The notes under the pieces were generated by a model. That model was not told the DNA's origin. It ran no database searches and saw nothing but the letters and a program-made list of their open reading frames with translations. From positions 124,001-188,000 of the forward strand of contig CAVSJF010000009.1 of NCBI GenBank assembly GCA_963728155.1: a DNA stretch of 64,000 bases. Direction: 5' to 3'. A program made the position numbers and the translations under genes. Positions within the stretch are counted from its first letter, which is position 1; each line of letters starts with the position of its first letter. This DNA is from JACVRW01 sp963728155 (lineage in GTDB: Bacteria; Actinomycetota; Thermoleophilia; Solirubrobacterales; Thermoleophilaceae). Shown here piece by piece: positions 16,911 through 26,621 of this stretch.

Positions 16911-19837
16911 GCGCCCGGCGCGTTCACGTCGAGCAGAAAATGGTCCGGGCTGCCGTCTCGTTTGGCGAGAGTGATGCTGCCGGCCAGGGGAACGAGAAGT
17001 CCCTGAGCGTGCACGTAGCTGGTGTCGAAGGAGGCGGAGTCGATACCGCCATCGAGCAACTGCTTCATCTGGTCGCGGTGCTTGGGCAGGTTGGCCCGGT
17101 CCATGACCGGCGGCCAGACCGCGGCGCGGAACTCCTCCTCGGAATGCCCGACAAGATCACAGAAGGCGCGGTTGAGCTCGCGGAAATGGCCGTTCAGCTC
17201 GATCGTGGCCATCGGGTGTCCGGCGTCGTCGAAACCCGGGCGAGGCTCGCGCTGCGGCTCGTGAACGCGCTTGGCGAAGAGCGGCCGGTGGTGGCGCGAG
17301 CCGGGCTTCCCGTTGGCGGCCGCGGGCTGCTCCCGGCCGTCGAGCGGGGTGAGCCGCGCGGGTGCCTTGAACGCCTTCGCCTGAGCGGCCCGGTACGCCG
17401 TGCGGCGCACCGCTTCGGCCTCCGCGCCCGCTTCCGCGGCCGAGCGGCGCGCCAGCTCGGCTGCCTCCGCCGCGCTGGTGGCGGCCTCCTGGGCCTCGGC
17501 GGCCCGGCGCTCGGCGGCCGCGGCCGCCTCGGCCATGCGCCGGACATGGTTCTCGGCCTCGCCCCTCCCCCCGAGGCGGCGGCGCGCTCGGCGCGCTGAG
17601 CGTGGGCCTCGACCCGGGCGTCGGTCTCGCGGGCGCGTTCGATGGCCGCTTCCACGGCCTGGATAGCTTGCCCCGCCTGCTCGCTGCCGCCTCGGCCCGG
17701 CCGCGCTGGTGTCGGCTCCGGCGAGCCCTCGCGGAGATCGCCCGCGCGCTGTCGAGCTCGAGCAGCATGGCGTTTACCAGCTCCTGGGCGCGCGCGGCCT
17801 CGGATCCGATGGCGGCGACGGTGGCACCCGCGGCGTCGTGAGCCTGCGCGGCGCGGGCTTCGAGTTGTGCGAGCTCGTCGCGCGTCGCGGACGCCGTGGC
17901 CGCCTGTCGCTCGGGGTGCGCCCACCTCGATGGCCTGCTCGGCCTGGCCGCACGCGCTTGGGCCGCCTCGGCTGCCTCGGCAGCCCGCCCGGCCAGCTGC
18001 TCGATGGCCTCCTGGGACTGCTGGGCCGCGTCAGCCGAGGACTGGGCCTGCTGGGCCAGCGCCCGTAGCTGGGCCTCGTCGACGCCCCGCTCGAGCACGC
18101 CCGAGCGAAGGGTGGCGAGCTCCTCGCGCAGGTCGTTGATCAGCAGGCGCGCCTCCTCGTCGCCCACGGCCTCGACCTGCGCCGCCTCGATGCGAGCGCG
18201 GAGGGCCTCGACCGCCTCGCGGGTTTCGTGAGCCCCGTGGCCAGGCCGGCCTGGGCGCTTGCTCCGGCGTGCCTCGCGCTCGGCCGCCGCCTGCTCGAGC
18301 GCTTCCAGCTTGCCGTGCACGTGGTCGCGCGCCCGTTCCTGCTCCCGGAGGTGCTCGCGCGTCTCGGCGACCTGGGCGGCGAGGTGCTCCAGCTCCGGCT
18401 CCCGCGCGGTGGCCAGCTCGTCGAGCCGGGTGCGCGTGGCGGCAAGCTCTCCCTCGAGCTGCTCACGCTCCTCGTCGCGCGAGCTCTCCAGGCGCTCGAT
18501 GTGCGAGCGCGTCGCCCCGAGCTCGCCCTCGAGACGCTCGCGTTCGCGCGCGGCGTTCTGCGCGGCCGCCGCGCCGGCTCGGTCCTCGATCTCGGCACCG
18601 GCGCGGGCGAGATCATCGAGGCGGTCGCGCGTCTCGGCGAGCTCGGCTTCCAGCTCGACTGGCTCGCCGTCCGCTCGGCCTCGAGGTGCTCCAGACGGGC
18701 TCGCGTGCCTCCGAGCTCCTCTTCGACGCGCGTGCGCTCGGAGGCGCCCTCGGCCTCGAGCTCCTCGACGCGCGCCTGGGCCTCGGCCAGTTCCGAGCGA
18801 AGTGAGCGGGTAGTCTCCTCGATGGTCTCCGCCCGGGCGGCCTCGGAGAGCGCGCTCTCGAAGCCGGCGAGCCGTCCGTGGACCTCGTCGATCCGGACGG
18901 AGAGGCCGCTTCCTGAGCATCGGGCGGCCTCGAGGGCCTTCAGCTCCTCTCGCGTCTGATCCAGCTGCGCGCGGAGCCTCTCCTGGGCCTGGGGTGCGCC
19001 GGCCGCATCGCGGCGGAAGCCCTCGACGGCCGTGCGCATCTCATCGAGCTCGCGCCGCAGGCGCTCGCGCTCGCTGGGCCTCCTGGGCGTCGCGCTCGAG
19101 CGCTCGCCGTCTGCCTGGGCCTGCTCATCGCGTGCACCGAGCGTGTGCTCGACGTGGCCGTGCAGGCTCTCCAACTGCGCGCGCATCTCGTCGAGTGCCC
19201 GGCGCGTGTCGGCCAGCTCGGACTCGAGTCCCGCGCCCGCCTGTTCGAGGCTCGCCAGGCGTTCCTGGGCCAGAGCCGCTTCCTCCAGATCCGCCTCGAC
19301 AGCGGCAAGCTCGAGCTCCTCGAGCGTGGGTTCGGGCGGCGGCTCGTGGAGAGGGCGAAAGGCGATGATGGTGCCCGCCGCCAGGCCGTCGTCGTCGAGC
19401 TCGGCCTCTCCGTTCAGGGCGGTCTGGATCCAGTCAACCACCGTGCGATGGCTGCGCCCCAGCGCCGAGAGGGCATCGCCGCGCGGGGCGACGATCTCGA
19501 GGGCTTCGAGAAACCCGTTGAACTCGAGGCTGTGGCTCATGCGCACCGGCACGAGGCCCATCGCCACCTCGAGCTCCTCGCCGTCCTGGCAGCGCACCAT
19601 CGCCGTGAGCTGTCCGCCACTCTCCGGGAGGTTGTCCGGCAGGCCCAGCGTCTTCACGAGCGGGCGCCCGACCATACCCTCGGCCGGCCAGCCGAACAGC
19701 ACCTCGGCCGGGCGGCTCCAGCGAGTGACCGCGCCGTCGCGATCGGTGAGGACGAAGCGGGCGTCGACGAGCTGGCGGAGCAGCTCTTCGACTGCCTCCG
19801 AGGAGGAGGGGTCCGCGGCGGCGGCGTCTTGGGACAT
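16907..19837 (-). pseudogene. PAS-coiled-coil-PAS protein (at least three frame disruptions)
   Basis: About 975 residues when joined. Residues 15-125 form a PAS domain (LLRQLVDARFVLTDRDGAVT, RPAEVLFGWPAEGMVGRPLV). The next 650 residues are heptad-patterned, rich in Ala, Glu, Arg and Leu (for example LRRELDEMRTAVEGF, ELAEAQARVEELEAE, LREELATLRSGVLERG). The last 130 residues are a second PAS domain (MATIELNGHFRELNRAFCDLVGH, FDTSYVHAQGLLVPLAGSITL) ending in FLLDVNAPGA. Breaks are near 18675, 17715 and 17575. No kinase, cyclase, GGDEF/EAL, HAMP or methyl-accepting output domain is visible, and no membrane segment. It may be a scaffold or sensor tether. It is transcribed alone. Confidence 0.7.
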
Positions 19838-19954
19838 ACGGGCTCAGTAATCGGTCGGCCGGCCGCAGGCTCATACCGATCGGGGGCGCGCCGGGGTCCT
19901 ACATGCGTCCAGGGGGTGGCGCGGCACCTCGCACCGCGCAGGCCTGCCCCGCCC

Positions 19955-20830
19955 CTACTGCAACCCGTGCTCCAGCGCGCCCTTCACGCCCGCGTCGAGC
20001 GCGTTCAGCCGGTAGAGCGCGAGCGCTTCGGCCGAGCGGAAGCGCCGCCCGGGGAGCGACTCGGCTCCGTGGTGCGCGAGCACGCAGTGCGAGAGGGCAT
20101 GCAGCTTGTCGTCGGGAAAGCCGTCGAGGCCGTCGGCGCGCTCGGTGATCAGCCCCAGGCCGAGCACCACGTGGCCGACAAGAGCGCCGGCCGGGCTGAG
20201 CTCGATGTCGGCGCCGAGATCGAACTCGCGGGTCTTGCCGATGTCGTGGAGGAGCGCGGCGCTGACCAGGAGGTCGGAGTTCAGGCGGGGGTGGAGCACG
20301 CAGGTCTCGAGCGCCAGCGTGGCCACCGCCACGGTGTGCTCGAGAAGGCCTCCGAGGTAGGCGTGGTGCCCGCCTCGCGTACACGGAGCGCGGCGCAGCT
20401 CGGCGCGAAAGCCCTCGTCGGCGAAGAAGGCGTCGACCAGCGCACGCAGATCGGGGTCGTAGACCTCGCGGGACAGGTGCTCGAGAAAGCCGTCGAGCTC
20501 CTCGAGGTCGCGGTAGGCGGTGGGCAGGAACGAGCCCGGGTCGGCGTCGGCCTCGGCGCGGCGGATCGAGCTGAGGTCGACCTGCAGCTCGTCGCGAAAG
20601 CGCTCCACCCGCCCGCTCACCAGCACCAGGTCGCCGCGCTCGAACTGGCCGGCCAGGAAGTCGGCCTGGCGGAAGGCGCGGGCCGGTATCGATCCGCTGC
20701 GATCGCGCAGCTCGACGGCTAGGTAGGGCGAGCCGCTCTTGGTGGTCAGCCGGTCCTTGCGGGTGCAGGCGAACACTCCATCGACGACGCTGCCGGCGCG
20801 TAGCTCGGCGACCGACGTCGCGTCTTCCAT
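19955..20830 (-). CDS. YhaM-like 3'-5' exoribonuclease (OB fold plus HD domain)
   Basis: 291 aa. The N-terminal 100 residues are an OB-fold nucleic-acid-binding domain (DGVFACTRKDRLTTKSGSPY, ELRDRSGSIPARAF, VLVSGRVERFRDELQVDL). Residues about 145-280 are an HD phosphohydrolase domain with GGHHAYLGGLLEHTVAVATL, AALLHDIGKTREF, LSHCVLAHHG and the metal His/Asp set intact. The order and length match YhaM/CBF1-type exonucleases, which degrade RNA and single-stranded DNA from the 3' end. The ATG at 20830 (MEDATSVAEL) is preferred; a GTG nine bases upstream is possible. Divergent from the PAC2 gene, 58 bp away. Confidence 0.88.
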   Translation of the reverse strand: MEDATSVAELRAGSVVDGVFACTRKDRLTTKSGSPYLAVELRDRSGSIPARAFRQADFLAGQFERGDLVLVSGRVERFRDELQVDLSSIRRAEADADPGSFLPTAYRDLEELDGFLEHLSREVYDPDLRALVDAFFADEGFRAELRRAPCTRGGHHAYLGGLLEHTVAVATLALETCVLHPRLNSDLLVSAALLHDIGKTREFDLGADIELSPAGALVGHVVLGLGLITERADGLDGFPDDKLHALSHCVLAHHGAESLPGRRFRSAEALALYRLNALDAGVKGALEHGLQ

Positions 20831-20888
20831 GGTTGCCACGCGGACATTTTCGTGTGCGCGCCGGACGGGGTCGGGTACGGTGAGATTG

Positions 20889-21776
20889 ATGCACGACGTG
20901 ATCTGGAACGGCCGTCCCGACCTTCACCGGCCCGTGATGGTGTGCGCCTTCCGAGGCTGGAACGACGCCGGCGAGGCCGCCTCGGCCGCCGTGTCGTTCA
21001 TCCGGGACAGCCTCGATTCCCAGGATGTGGCGTCGATCAACTCCGAGGAGTTCTTCGACTTCACCGCCGTTCGCCCGAACATCAGGCTCACCGAGGGGCA
21101 CGCCCGGGAGATCGACTGGCCGGACGGCAGCATCTCCGCCGCGGCGGTGCCCGGAGCGGAGAACGACCTGGTGGTGCTGGAGGCGACCGAGCCCTCCCTG
21201 CGCTGGCGGCGCTACACCGAGAACGTCATGTCGGTGGCCCGCGAGCTGGGCGTGCGCAAGGTGATCACCCTCGGCGCGCTCTTGGCCGACGTACCCCACA
21301 GCCGCCCGGTGGCCGTCACGGGGCTCTCGTCGGACAAGGGGCTGGTGGAGAAGCTCGGCTTCCAGCGCACGAGCTACGAGGGTCCCACCGGAATCGTCGG
21401 AGTGCTGCACCACGCGTGCATCCAGGCCGGCGTGGAGTCGGCCAGCCTGTGGGCGTCGGTGCCCCACTACGTGGCGGCCGCGCCCAATCCCAAGGTCGCG
21501 CTGGCTCTCGTACGCGGCTTCGAGGGGGTGGCGGGCCTGGTGGTCGATGCCGGAGAGCTCGAGTCCGCGGCTGACGACTACGAGCGCCAGGTGAGCGCCG
21601 CCGTGGCCAGCGACCCGGAGGTCAAGGCGTTCGTCGAGCGCCTCGAGACCGCGATGGACGAGGAGCAGGCCGAGGAGCCCGACGAGGGCTCACTGCCCTC
21701 GGCCGACACCATCGCCCGCGACTTCCAGCGCTTCCTGCGACAGCGCGGGCCGGACGACCCCGACCAGGCGTCCTAG
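20889..21776 (+). CDS. PAC2-family protein
   Basis: 295 aa. It matches the PAC2 (proteasome-assembly-chaperone 2-like) family common in actinobacteria and archaea: VMVCAFRGWNDAGEAASAA, INSEEFFDFTAVRPNIRL, VVLEATEPSLRWRRYTENV, VITLGALLADVPHSRPV, GPTGIVGVLHHAC and ASLWASVPHYVAAAPNPK. The C-terminal 40 residues are acidic (MDEEQAEEPDEGSL). Actinobacteria with proteasomes carry PAC2 proteins, but a direct assembly role has not been fixed for bacteria, and no proteasome genes are in this window. The ATG at 20889 matches the family start. Followed after 29 bp by the DUF6458 gene. Confidence 0.9.
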   Translation: MHDVIWNGRPDLHRPVMVCAFRGWNDAGEAASAAVSFIRDSLDSQDVASINSEEFFDFTAVRPNIRLTEGHAREIDWPDGSISAAAVPGAENDLVVLEATEPSLRWRRYTENVMSVARELGVRKVITLGALLADVPHSRPVAVTGLSSDKGLVEKLGFQRTSYEGPTGIVGVLHHACIQAGVESASLWASVPHYVAAAPNPKVALALVRGFEGVAGLVVDAGELESAADDYERQVSAAVASDPEVKAFVERLETAMDEEQAEEPDEGSLPSADTIARDFQRFLRQRGPDDPDQAS

Positions 21777-21805
21777 GCGTCCTGGATTCCGGCTACCCTG
21801 GCCCC

Positions 21806-22021
21806 ATGACAGTCGGCGCATCCATATTCCTGATCGCGGTCGGGGCGATCCTTCGCTACGCGGTCACCACGACGGTGGCGGGCATCGACATCCAGACGGT
21901 CGGCCTCATCCTGATGATCGCCGGCATCATCGGCCTGCTGATCGGCCTCTTCGTGCTGGCCACGGAGCGCGGGCGCCACCCGGGGTCCGGCGCCGACCGC
22001 GGCGATCCGCCCCTGCGCTGA
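21806..22021 (+). CDS. DUF6458-type two-helix membrane protein
   Basis: 71 aa. Two transmembrane segments: VGASIFLIAVGAILRYAV (3-20) and VGLILMIAGIIGLLIGLFVL (32-51), with TTTVAGIDIQT between them, followed by a polar tail. This is the characteristic actinobacterial DUF6458 pattern (start near xxGxSIFLIAxGAILxFAV). The function is unknown. It is the second gene after PAC2 and ends one base before the stop of the helicase gene on the other strand. Confidence 0.85.
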   Translation: MTVGASIFLIAVGAILRYAVTTTVAGIDIQTVGLILMIAGIIGLLIGLFVLATERGRHPGSGADRGDPPLR

Positions 22022-22022
22022 G

Positions 22023-25000
22023 CTACTTCTCCGCCGCCGGGCAGATGATCCGGTAATCGCAGAACGAGCAGATCTCCGGCGAGGGGGTGGGCTCGAAGCG
22101 CTGCTTGAGGATGCCGGTCGCGATCTCGGCCACCGTCTGACGCACCCGTTCCAGCTCCTCTTCGGAATGGGTGACCGGCACGCGCTCGCCGGTGAGGACG
22201 TAGAAGTAGCTCTGGGCCGATGTCTGCAGGCGCCATGACTCGCGCGCACCCATCTGGTAGAGCGAGAGCTGCACGTCCTCGCGCAGCTCGTCCTCGGTCT
22301 TGGCCTTGCCCGTCTTGTAGTCGATCAGCTCGTAGGTGCCGTCGGGATGGCGGTCGACTCGGTCCACGCGCCCGCGCAGCAGGTGCGCGCCGAGCTGGAA
22401 GGAGAACGAACGCTCGAACCAGACCGGCTCGGACTCCGATTCGGAGTCCAGGCGCCAGTAGCTCTCGAGCGCCCGCGCGGCGCGCTCGCGAAACTGCTGC
22501 TCGTCGTCGGAGTTGCCGAAGCCCGAGCGCCGCCAGGAGATCTCGAACAGCTCCATCAGGCGCGACAGCGGGCCGCCGCCCTCGGTGTGAAAGCGCTCCA
22601 GCACCTGGTGCACCGCGATCCCGAAGCGCTGATGGATGGTCGGTTCCTGGGGGATGCGGAACACGCGCGCGAACTTGTACTTGAGCGGGCAGATCCGGTA
22701 GGTGTCGATGTCCGACGCCGAGAGCATCAGGCCGCGTCCGCGCCGCGGGATGAACGGGTCGAGCGAGGGCTCGGAGCCGTTGCCCGAGCCCGCCGGACGG
22801 GCCTCGGGATCGCGTCCCGCGTCGCGCAGCCAGCCGTCGAGCCCCGACTCCGCGAAGATCTCGCGCTGCTCGGAGCTCACGCACTGGGTGAGGATCTCGT
22901 TGATCTCCGTGAGGGCCGTCCCCACCGTCTGGCCCTCGTTGGTCCGCTCGATCAGCGCCGCGACCTTGATCAGCTCGAGGTATCGAGCCACGGCCTCGTC
23001 CACGTCCAGGTAGGTGTCGAGCCGCATCTCACCCAGGCGCCCGCCCACGCGAGCCACCGTGTCCAGCAGCTCGTCGCGCATCACCCGGAATGTCGAGTGC
23101 AGACCCTCCGCGGGGCCAAAGAGCTCCTCCTCGAAGCTCTCCTCCTCGATCCCGGCCGCGGCGCGGGCCTCCTCGTAGAACGGAGAGGGGCGAGGGTTGG
23201 CCCCCGGCGTGCCGCTCTCGGCCCAGGCCAGCACCAGCCCCTTGCGGGCCCGCGTCATGGCGAGGTGGAGGAGGCGGCGCATGTGATCCTCATGGGTCTC
23301 GCCGGGCGCGCCCGAGCGCGCTTCGACCAGGGCGCTCGGCACCTCGCCGGCCACGGCCCGTCCGGGGCCCGGCATGGCGCCGGAGGACAGGCCGAGTACG
23401 AACGCGTGGTCGAACTCGAGGCCCTTCGCGGCGGCCATCGTCATGATCGAGACGGCGGGCGCCGAAGGGCGCTCGACCGCTTCCTCCTCGCGCAGGCCCG
23501 ATTCGGCCACCGCCGCCATGTAGCGGGCGAACTCCCTGGGCGTGGCCTGCGGCTCGCGCCTCATGTAGCCGCTCGCCAGCTCGGGCAGCTTGGCGATGTT
23601 GCGCAGCCGCTCGACGGTGTCGGCGTGGGTGGCGAACACCTGCTGGCGGCGCAGGCCAATGCGCTCGATCAGGCGCATCACGAAGGCGTCGGGCCGGCGC
23701 TCGTCGAAGGCGATCGACGCCGAGCGATAGAGACGCAAGAAGGCCCGGGCCCGGTCGCGCCCTTCCTCCGAGAGCTGAGGGCCCTCGAGGGCCGCCGCCG
23801 CGGCCGAGGGCATGTCGAGCTTGCGCCGGCGGGCCAGCTGGGTGAGGCGCGCCACGTCGACCGAGCGCAGCTCGATCGGCGGGCGGCTGATCGCGCGCAC
23901 GACGGCGCCCGAGTCGGTCGGGTCGGCCAGCAGCCGCAGCCACGCCAGGACGTCGCGGACCTCTGCGCGCTGGAAGTACGCCGCCGCTCCCAGCGTGCGG
24001 AAGGGCACGGCCCGCTCCTCGAAGGCCGCGGCCACCGTGGCGCCCTCGGTCTTCACCGAATGCACGAGCACGCAGATCTCCGCCGCCGCCACGCCACCGT
24101 CGATCAGGCGCTCGGCCTCGGCGGCGACGGCCTGGGCTTGCGCCCGCTCGGAGCGGCAGCGCCAGAAGCGCACGCTCCCGCCGCCCGTGGCCTTGGTCCT
24201 GCGCGTGGGGGCGTGCCCGACCGGCGCGACCACGGCCGCCGCGGCGTCGACGATGCGCCGCCCGGAGCGGAAGTTGCGCTCGAGCCGTACGGTCTGCGCC
24301 TCCCCGAACGCCCCGGCGGCCCGCTCGTCGTCGGCGGCGACCGTGACATTGCCGTGCTCCTCCACGAGCAGCGCCAGCAGCATGCGCTGCGCGAAGTTCG
24401 TGGCCCAGTAGTCGTCGACCAGCACGTGCCGAAAGCGCTTGGCCGTCCGCTCGCGGACGTGGGGACGCTCGTGCAGCAGGCGGAAGGCCCGCACCACCAG
24501 GTCGCCGCGGTCGAGCGCGCCGCGCTCGGCCAGCAGGCGGTCGTGGTCGGCATACACGCGGGCGAACTCGCGCTCGCGAGCGGCGCCGGCGCGCTCGGAG
24601 TCGCTGCGCTCGGGAAGGCGGCCCGCCCAGGTGGCGAGCTCGTCGGCGGAGATCATCTGCTCCTTGAGGAGATCGATCCGCGACACGAAGCTGGCCAGCA
24701 GCGGCGCAGGGTTGCCGCGGATCTCGTGCGCCCGCAGCGTGAGCTCGTCGATGCGGTCGAGCAGAAGGGCGAGCCGGTCGGCCGGTGTGACCGGCGAGAA
24801 GAAGGGATCGACGCCCGCCTCGAGCGCCTCGTCCTGCAGCAGCTTCACGCAGAAGGACGGGAATGTGAGGACGTTGAGCTCCTCGTACGGGGCGCTGAGG
24901 GCGAGCTCGAGCCGCCCGCGCATCTCCGCGGCGGCCGGCTCGGAGAAGGTGAGGGCCAGGATGCAGCCGGCCGGGGTGCCCTGCTCCACCAGCCAGGCGA

Positions 25001-25121
25001 ATCGCTCGGTCAGCGCGTGGGTCTTGCCGGTGCCGGCGGCCCCGAGTACGACCAGGGGTCCACCCGGATGCGTGACGACCGCACGCTGGTTGGCGTTGAG
25101 GCCGTCGAGGAGCTCGGGCAT
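22023..25121 (-). CDS. UvrD-like superfamily 1 helicase fused to Fe-S PD-(D/E)XK nuclease; motif II altered
   Basis: 1032 aa helicase-nuclease of the AddA/AdnA/RecB group, for end resection or recombination repair. Motor motifs are Walker A GAAGTGKT (27-34), motif IV LERNFRS and motif VI RRLLHLAMTRAR. Three departures stand out: motif II reads LVDDYWATN (about 232) rather than VDEYQDTN, motif III reads AADDERAAGAF rather than GDDDQSIY, and motif V lacks the His (MTMAAAKGLEFD). The C-terminal nuclease is complete: HQVLERFH, GRVDRVDRHPDG, LIDYKTGK and LSLYQMG. It carries an AddB/Cas4-type cluster with one Cys near 811 (RICPLKYKF) and C1018, C1021, C1027. No AdnB/AddA partner is adjacent. Divergent from the IMPase gene by 22 bp. 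Confidence 0.88.
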   Translation of the reverse strand: MPELLDGLNANQRAVVTHPGGPLVVLGAAGTGKTHALTERFAWLVEQGTPAGCILALTFSEPAAAEMRGRLELALSAPYEELNVLTFPSFCVKLLQDEALEAGVDPFFSPVTPADRLALLLDRIDELTLRAHEIRGNPAPLLASFVSRIDLLKEQMISADELATWAGRLPERSDSERAGAAREREFARVYADHDRLLAERGALDRGDLVVRAFRLLHERPHVRERTAKRFRHVLVDDYWATNFAQRMLLALLVEEHGNVTVAADDERAAGAFGEAQTVRLERNFRSGRRIVDAAAAVVAPVGHAPTRRTKATGGGSVRFWRCRSERAQAQAVAAEAERLIDGGVAAAEICVLVHSVKTEGATVAAAFEERAVPFRTLGAAAYFQRAEVRDVLAWLRLLADPTDSGAVVRAISRPPIELRSVDVARLTQLARRRKLDMPSAAAAALEGPQLSEEGRDRARAFLRLYRSASIAFDERRPDAFVMRLIERIGLRRQQVFATHADTVERLRNIAKLPELASGYMRREPQATPREFARYMAAVAESGLREEEAVERPSAPAVSIMTMAAAKGLEFDHAFVLGLSSGAMPGPGRAVAGEVPSALVEARSGAPGETHEDHMRRLLHLAMTRARKGLVLAWAESGTPGANPRPSPFYEEARAAAGIEEESFEEELFGPAEGLHSTFRVMRDELLDTVARVGGRLGEMRLDTYLDVDEAVARYLELIKVAALIERTNEGQTVGTALTEINEILTQCVSSEQREIFAESGLDGWLRDAGRDPEARPAGSGNGSEPSLDPFIPRRGRGLMLSASDIDTYRICPLKYKFARVFRIPQEPTIHQRFGIAVHQVLERFHTEGGGPLSRLMELFEISWRRSGFGNSDDEQQFRERAARALESYWRLDSESESEPVWFERSFSFQLGAHLLRGRVDRVDRHPDGTYELIDYKTGKAKTEDELREDVQLSLYQMGARESWRLQTSAQSYFYVLTGERVPVTHSEEELERVRQTVAEIATGILKQRFEPTPSPEICSFCDYRIICPAAEK

Positions 25122-25143
25122 CCGGGCCTAGGATACGCCGCCG

Positions 25144-25959
25144 ATGAGCCCTTCTCCGCACCTCGACCAGCTCGATCTGTGCCGCCGCGCCGCGACCTCG
25201 GCACGCCTCGCGGTGGGAGAGCTGGCCGGCAGGGCCGAGCGCTCTGTCGAGGGGGAGCGCGGCAAGGGGGGCGACATGACCCTTGCGGTGGACCGCGCGG
25301 CCGAGGACGCGATCTTCGCCGAGCTCGAATCGTCGGGGCTGCCGATGCTCGCGGTCTCCGAGGAGCGTGGCGAGGTCGCGCTGAACGGTGGCCGTGCGGA
25401 CGACACCTCGCTGCGGGCCGTGATCGACCCTGTGGACGGATCGATGAACGCCAAGCGCGGGCTGCCGTTCGCGTGCGTGTCGATCGCTATGGCCAACGGC
25501 CCGCGCGTATCCGACGTCGAGATGGGCGTGGTCTTCGAGCTGGATCCGCCGCGCGAGTGGTGGGCAGCGCGCGGCGAGGGCGCCTATCTCGACGACTCGC
25601 GTCTCGAGCTGCTCGCCCCCGGCCCGCTCGAGGTGCTGGGCCTGGAGACCGCGCGCGCCTCGCTGGTGGCCCGGCACGCTGAGGCGATCGCGGCGAGTGA
25701 GGCCCGCCGCCTGCGCGCCCTGGGCTCGGTCGCGGTGTCGATGTGCCTGGTGGCCGCCGGGCGCCTCGACGCGATGATCACCCTGCGCGAGGTGCGCTCC
25801 GTGGACGTGGCGGCGGCCCAGCTGATCGTGAAAGAGGCGGGCGGAGCGGTGGCACTGCCGGGTGGTGAAGTGCTCGACCTGGAGATGCGCTCCCGCGCCG
25901 TGGCGGCACGCTCGCCCGAGCTGGTGGAGCGCCTGCTGGAGAGCTTCGCCCAGGCTTAG
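25144..25959 (+). CDS. Inositol monophosphatase-family phosphatase
   Basis: 271 aa Mg-dependent sugar/inositol phosphatase (IMPase/FBPase/CysQ superfamily). Metal-binding motifs are VSEERGEVAL (E73/E74), IDPVDGSMNAKRG (D95, D98) and RSVDVAAAQLIVKEAGGAV near residue 220, where the second motif is usually WDxAAG. The RSVD form lacks the Trp. Candidate substrates are inositol phosphate, fructose bisphosphate, histidinol phosphate or PAP, and the sequence does not decide. The start ATG at 25144 is 22 bp from the divergent helicase start. It converges with the flavodoxin-like gene by a 4-base overlap. Confidence 0.88.
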   Translation: MSPSPHLDQLDLCRRAATSARLAVGELAGRAERSVEGERGKGGDMTLAVDRAAEDAIFAELESSGLPMLAVSEERGEVALNGGRADDTSLRAVIDPVDGSMNAKRGLPFACVSIAMANGPRVSDVEMGVVFELDPPREWWAARGEGAYLDDSRLELLAPGPLEVLGLETARASLVARHAEAIAASEARRLRALGSVAVSMCLVAAGRLDAMITLREVRSVDVAAAQLIVKEAGGAVALPGGEVLDLEMRSRAVAARSPELVERLLESFAQA

Positions 25960-26567
25960 CTCGGCGGCGCCGGCACCGGCCTCTCGCCCAGCGCCCGGGC
26001 CACGGCCACGAGGTTCGAGGCCATCGCGCGGCCGGTGGTGTGCGACCACTCCTTGCCCTCGTCGTCGTCGGTCTCGAGATAGGAGTCGCCCGGGCCGGGA
26101 CCCTTGTTCCAGTAGGTCCAGGCCTGGCCGGGGATCGTGAAGCCCACGTCGATCAGGCCGCCCGAGATCTCGGAGATCACGTGATGGGCGCCGTCCTCGT
26201 TGCCCGTCACCACCACCCCGGCCACACGGTTGTAGGCCACCGGGCGGCCCTCGTCGTCCTCCTCGGAGAGCAGGGCGTCGAGGCGTTCGAGCACTCGCTG
26301 GGCGACGCTCGAGGGGTGGCCGAGCCACGTGGGCGTGGCCACGATCAGGATCTCCGCCTCCAGGATCTTGTCGTGGATGGCGGGCCACTGGTCGCCGTCG
26401 CCCTCGTCGGAGCTCACGCCGGGCTTCACGTCGTGGTCGACCACGCGCACCAGCTCGGTCTCGACGTCGTGTTCCTCGAGGGCCTCCATCACCACGCGGG
26501 CGAGAGCTTCGGTGTTGGAGGTCGCGGGCGAAGGGCTGAGGGTGCAATTGAGCACGAGAGAACGCAT
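25956..26567 (-). CDS. Flavodoxin-like NAD(P)H-dependent oxidoreductase (FMN reductase family)
   Basis: 203 aa flavodoxin fold. LVLNCTLSPSPATSNTEALA forms the phosphate-binding loop, ILIVATPTWLGHPSSVAQRV is the conserved core and AGVVVTGNEDGAHHVISEI follows, then FTIPGQAWTYWNKGPGPGDS. The pattern is that of NADPH-dependent FMN reductases/WrbA-like flavoproteins. The substrate is unknown. I chose the ATG at 26567 (MRSLVLNCTL) over a 98-codon longer frame that would overlap the divergent topoisomerase gene. The intergenic gap is 54 bp. Confidence 0.87.
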   Translation of the reverse strand: MRSLVLNCTLSPSPATSNTEALARVVMEALEEHDVETELVRVVDHDVKPGVSSDEGDGDQWPAIHDKILEAEILIVATPTWLGHPSSVAQRVLERLDALLSEEDDEGRPVAYNRVAGVVVTGNEDGAHHVISEISGGLIDVGFTIPGQAWTYWNKGPGPGDSYLETDDDEGKEWSHTTGRAMASNLVAVARALGERPVPAPPS

Positions 26568-26621
26568 TCTCGTCGGCCTACCCGAGAAGCCCGCGTCAAC
26601 GCACGATCTAGAGTGCCTGGC

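Noticed and set aside
22347..26547. Very long open frames on both strands opposite or shifted from the helicase (up to 1111 codons)
   Set aside because: Produced by high third-position GC; no conserved motif, and they overlap the well-supported helicase, IMPase and flavodoxin-like genes.
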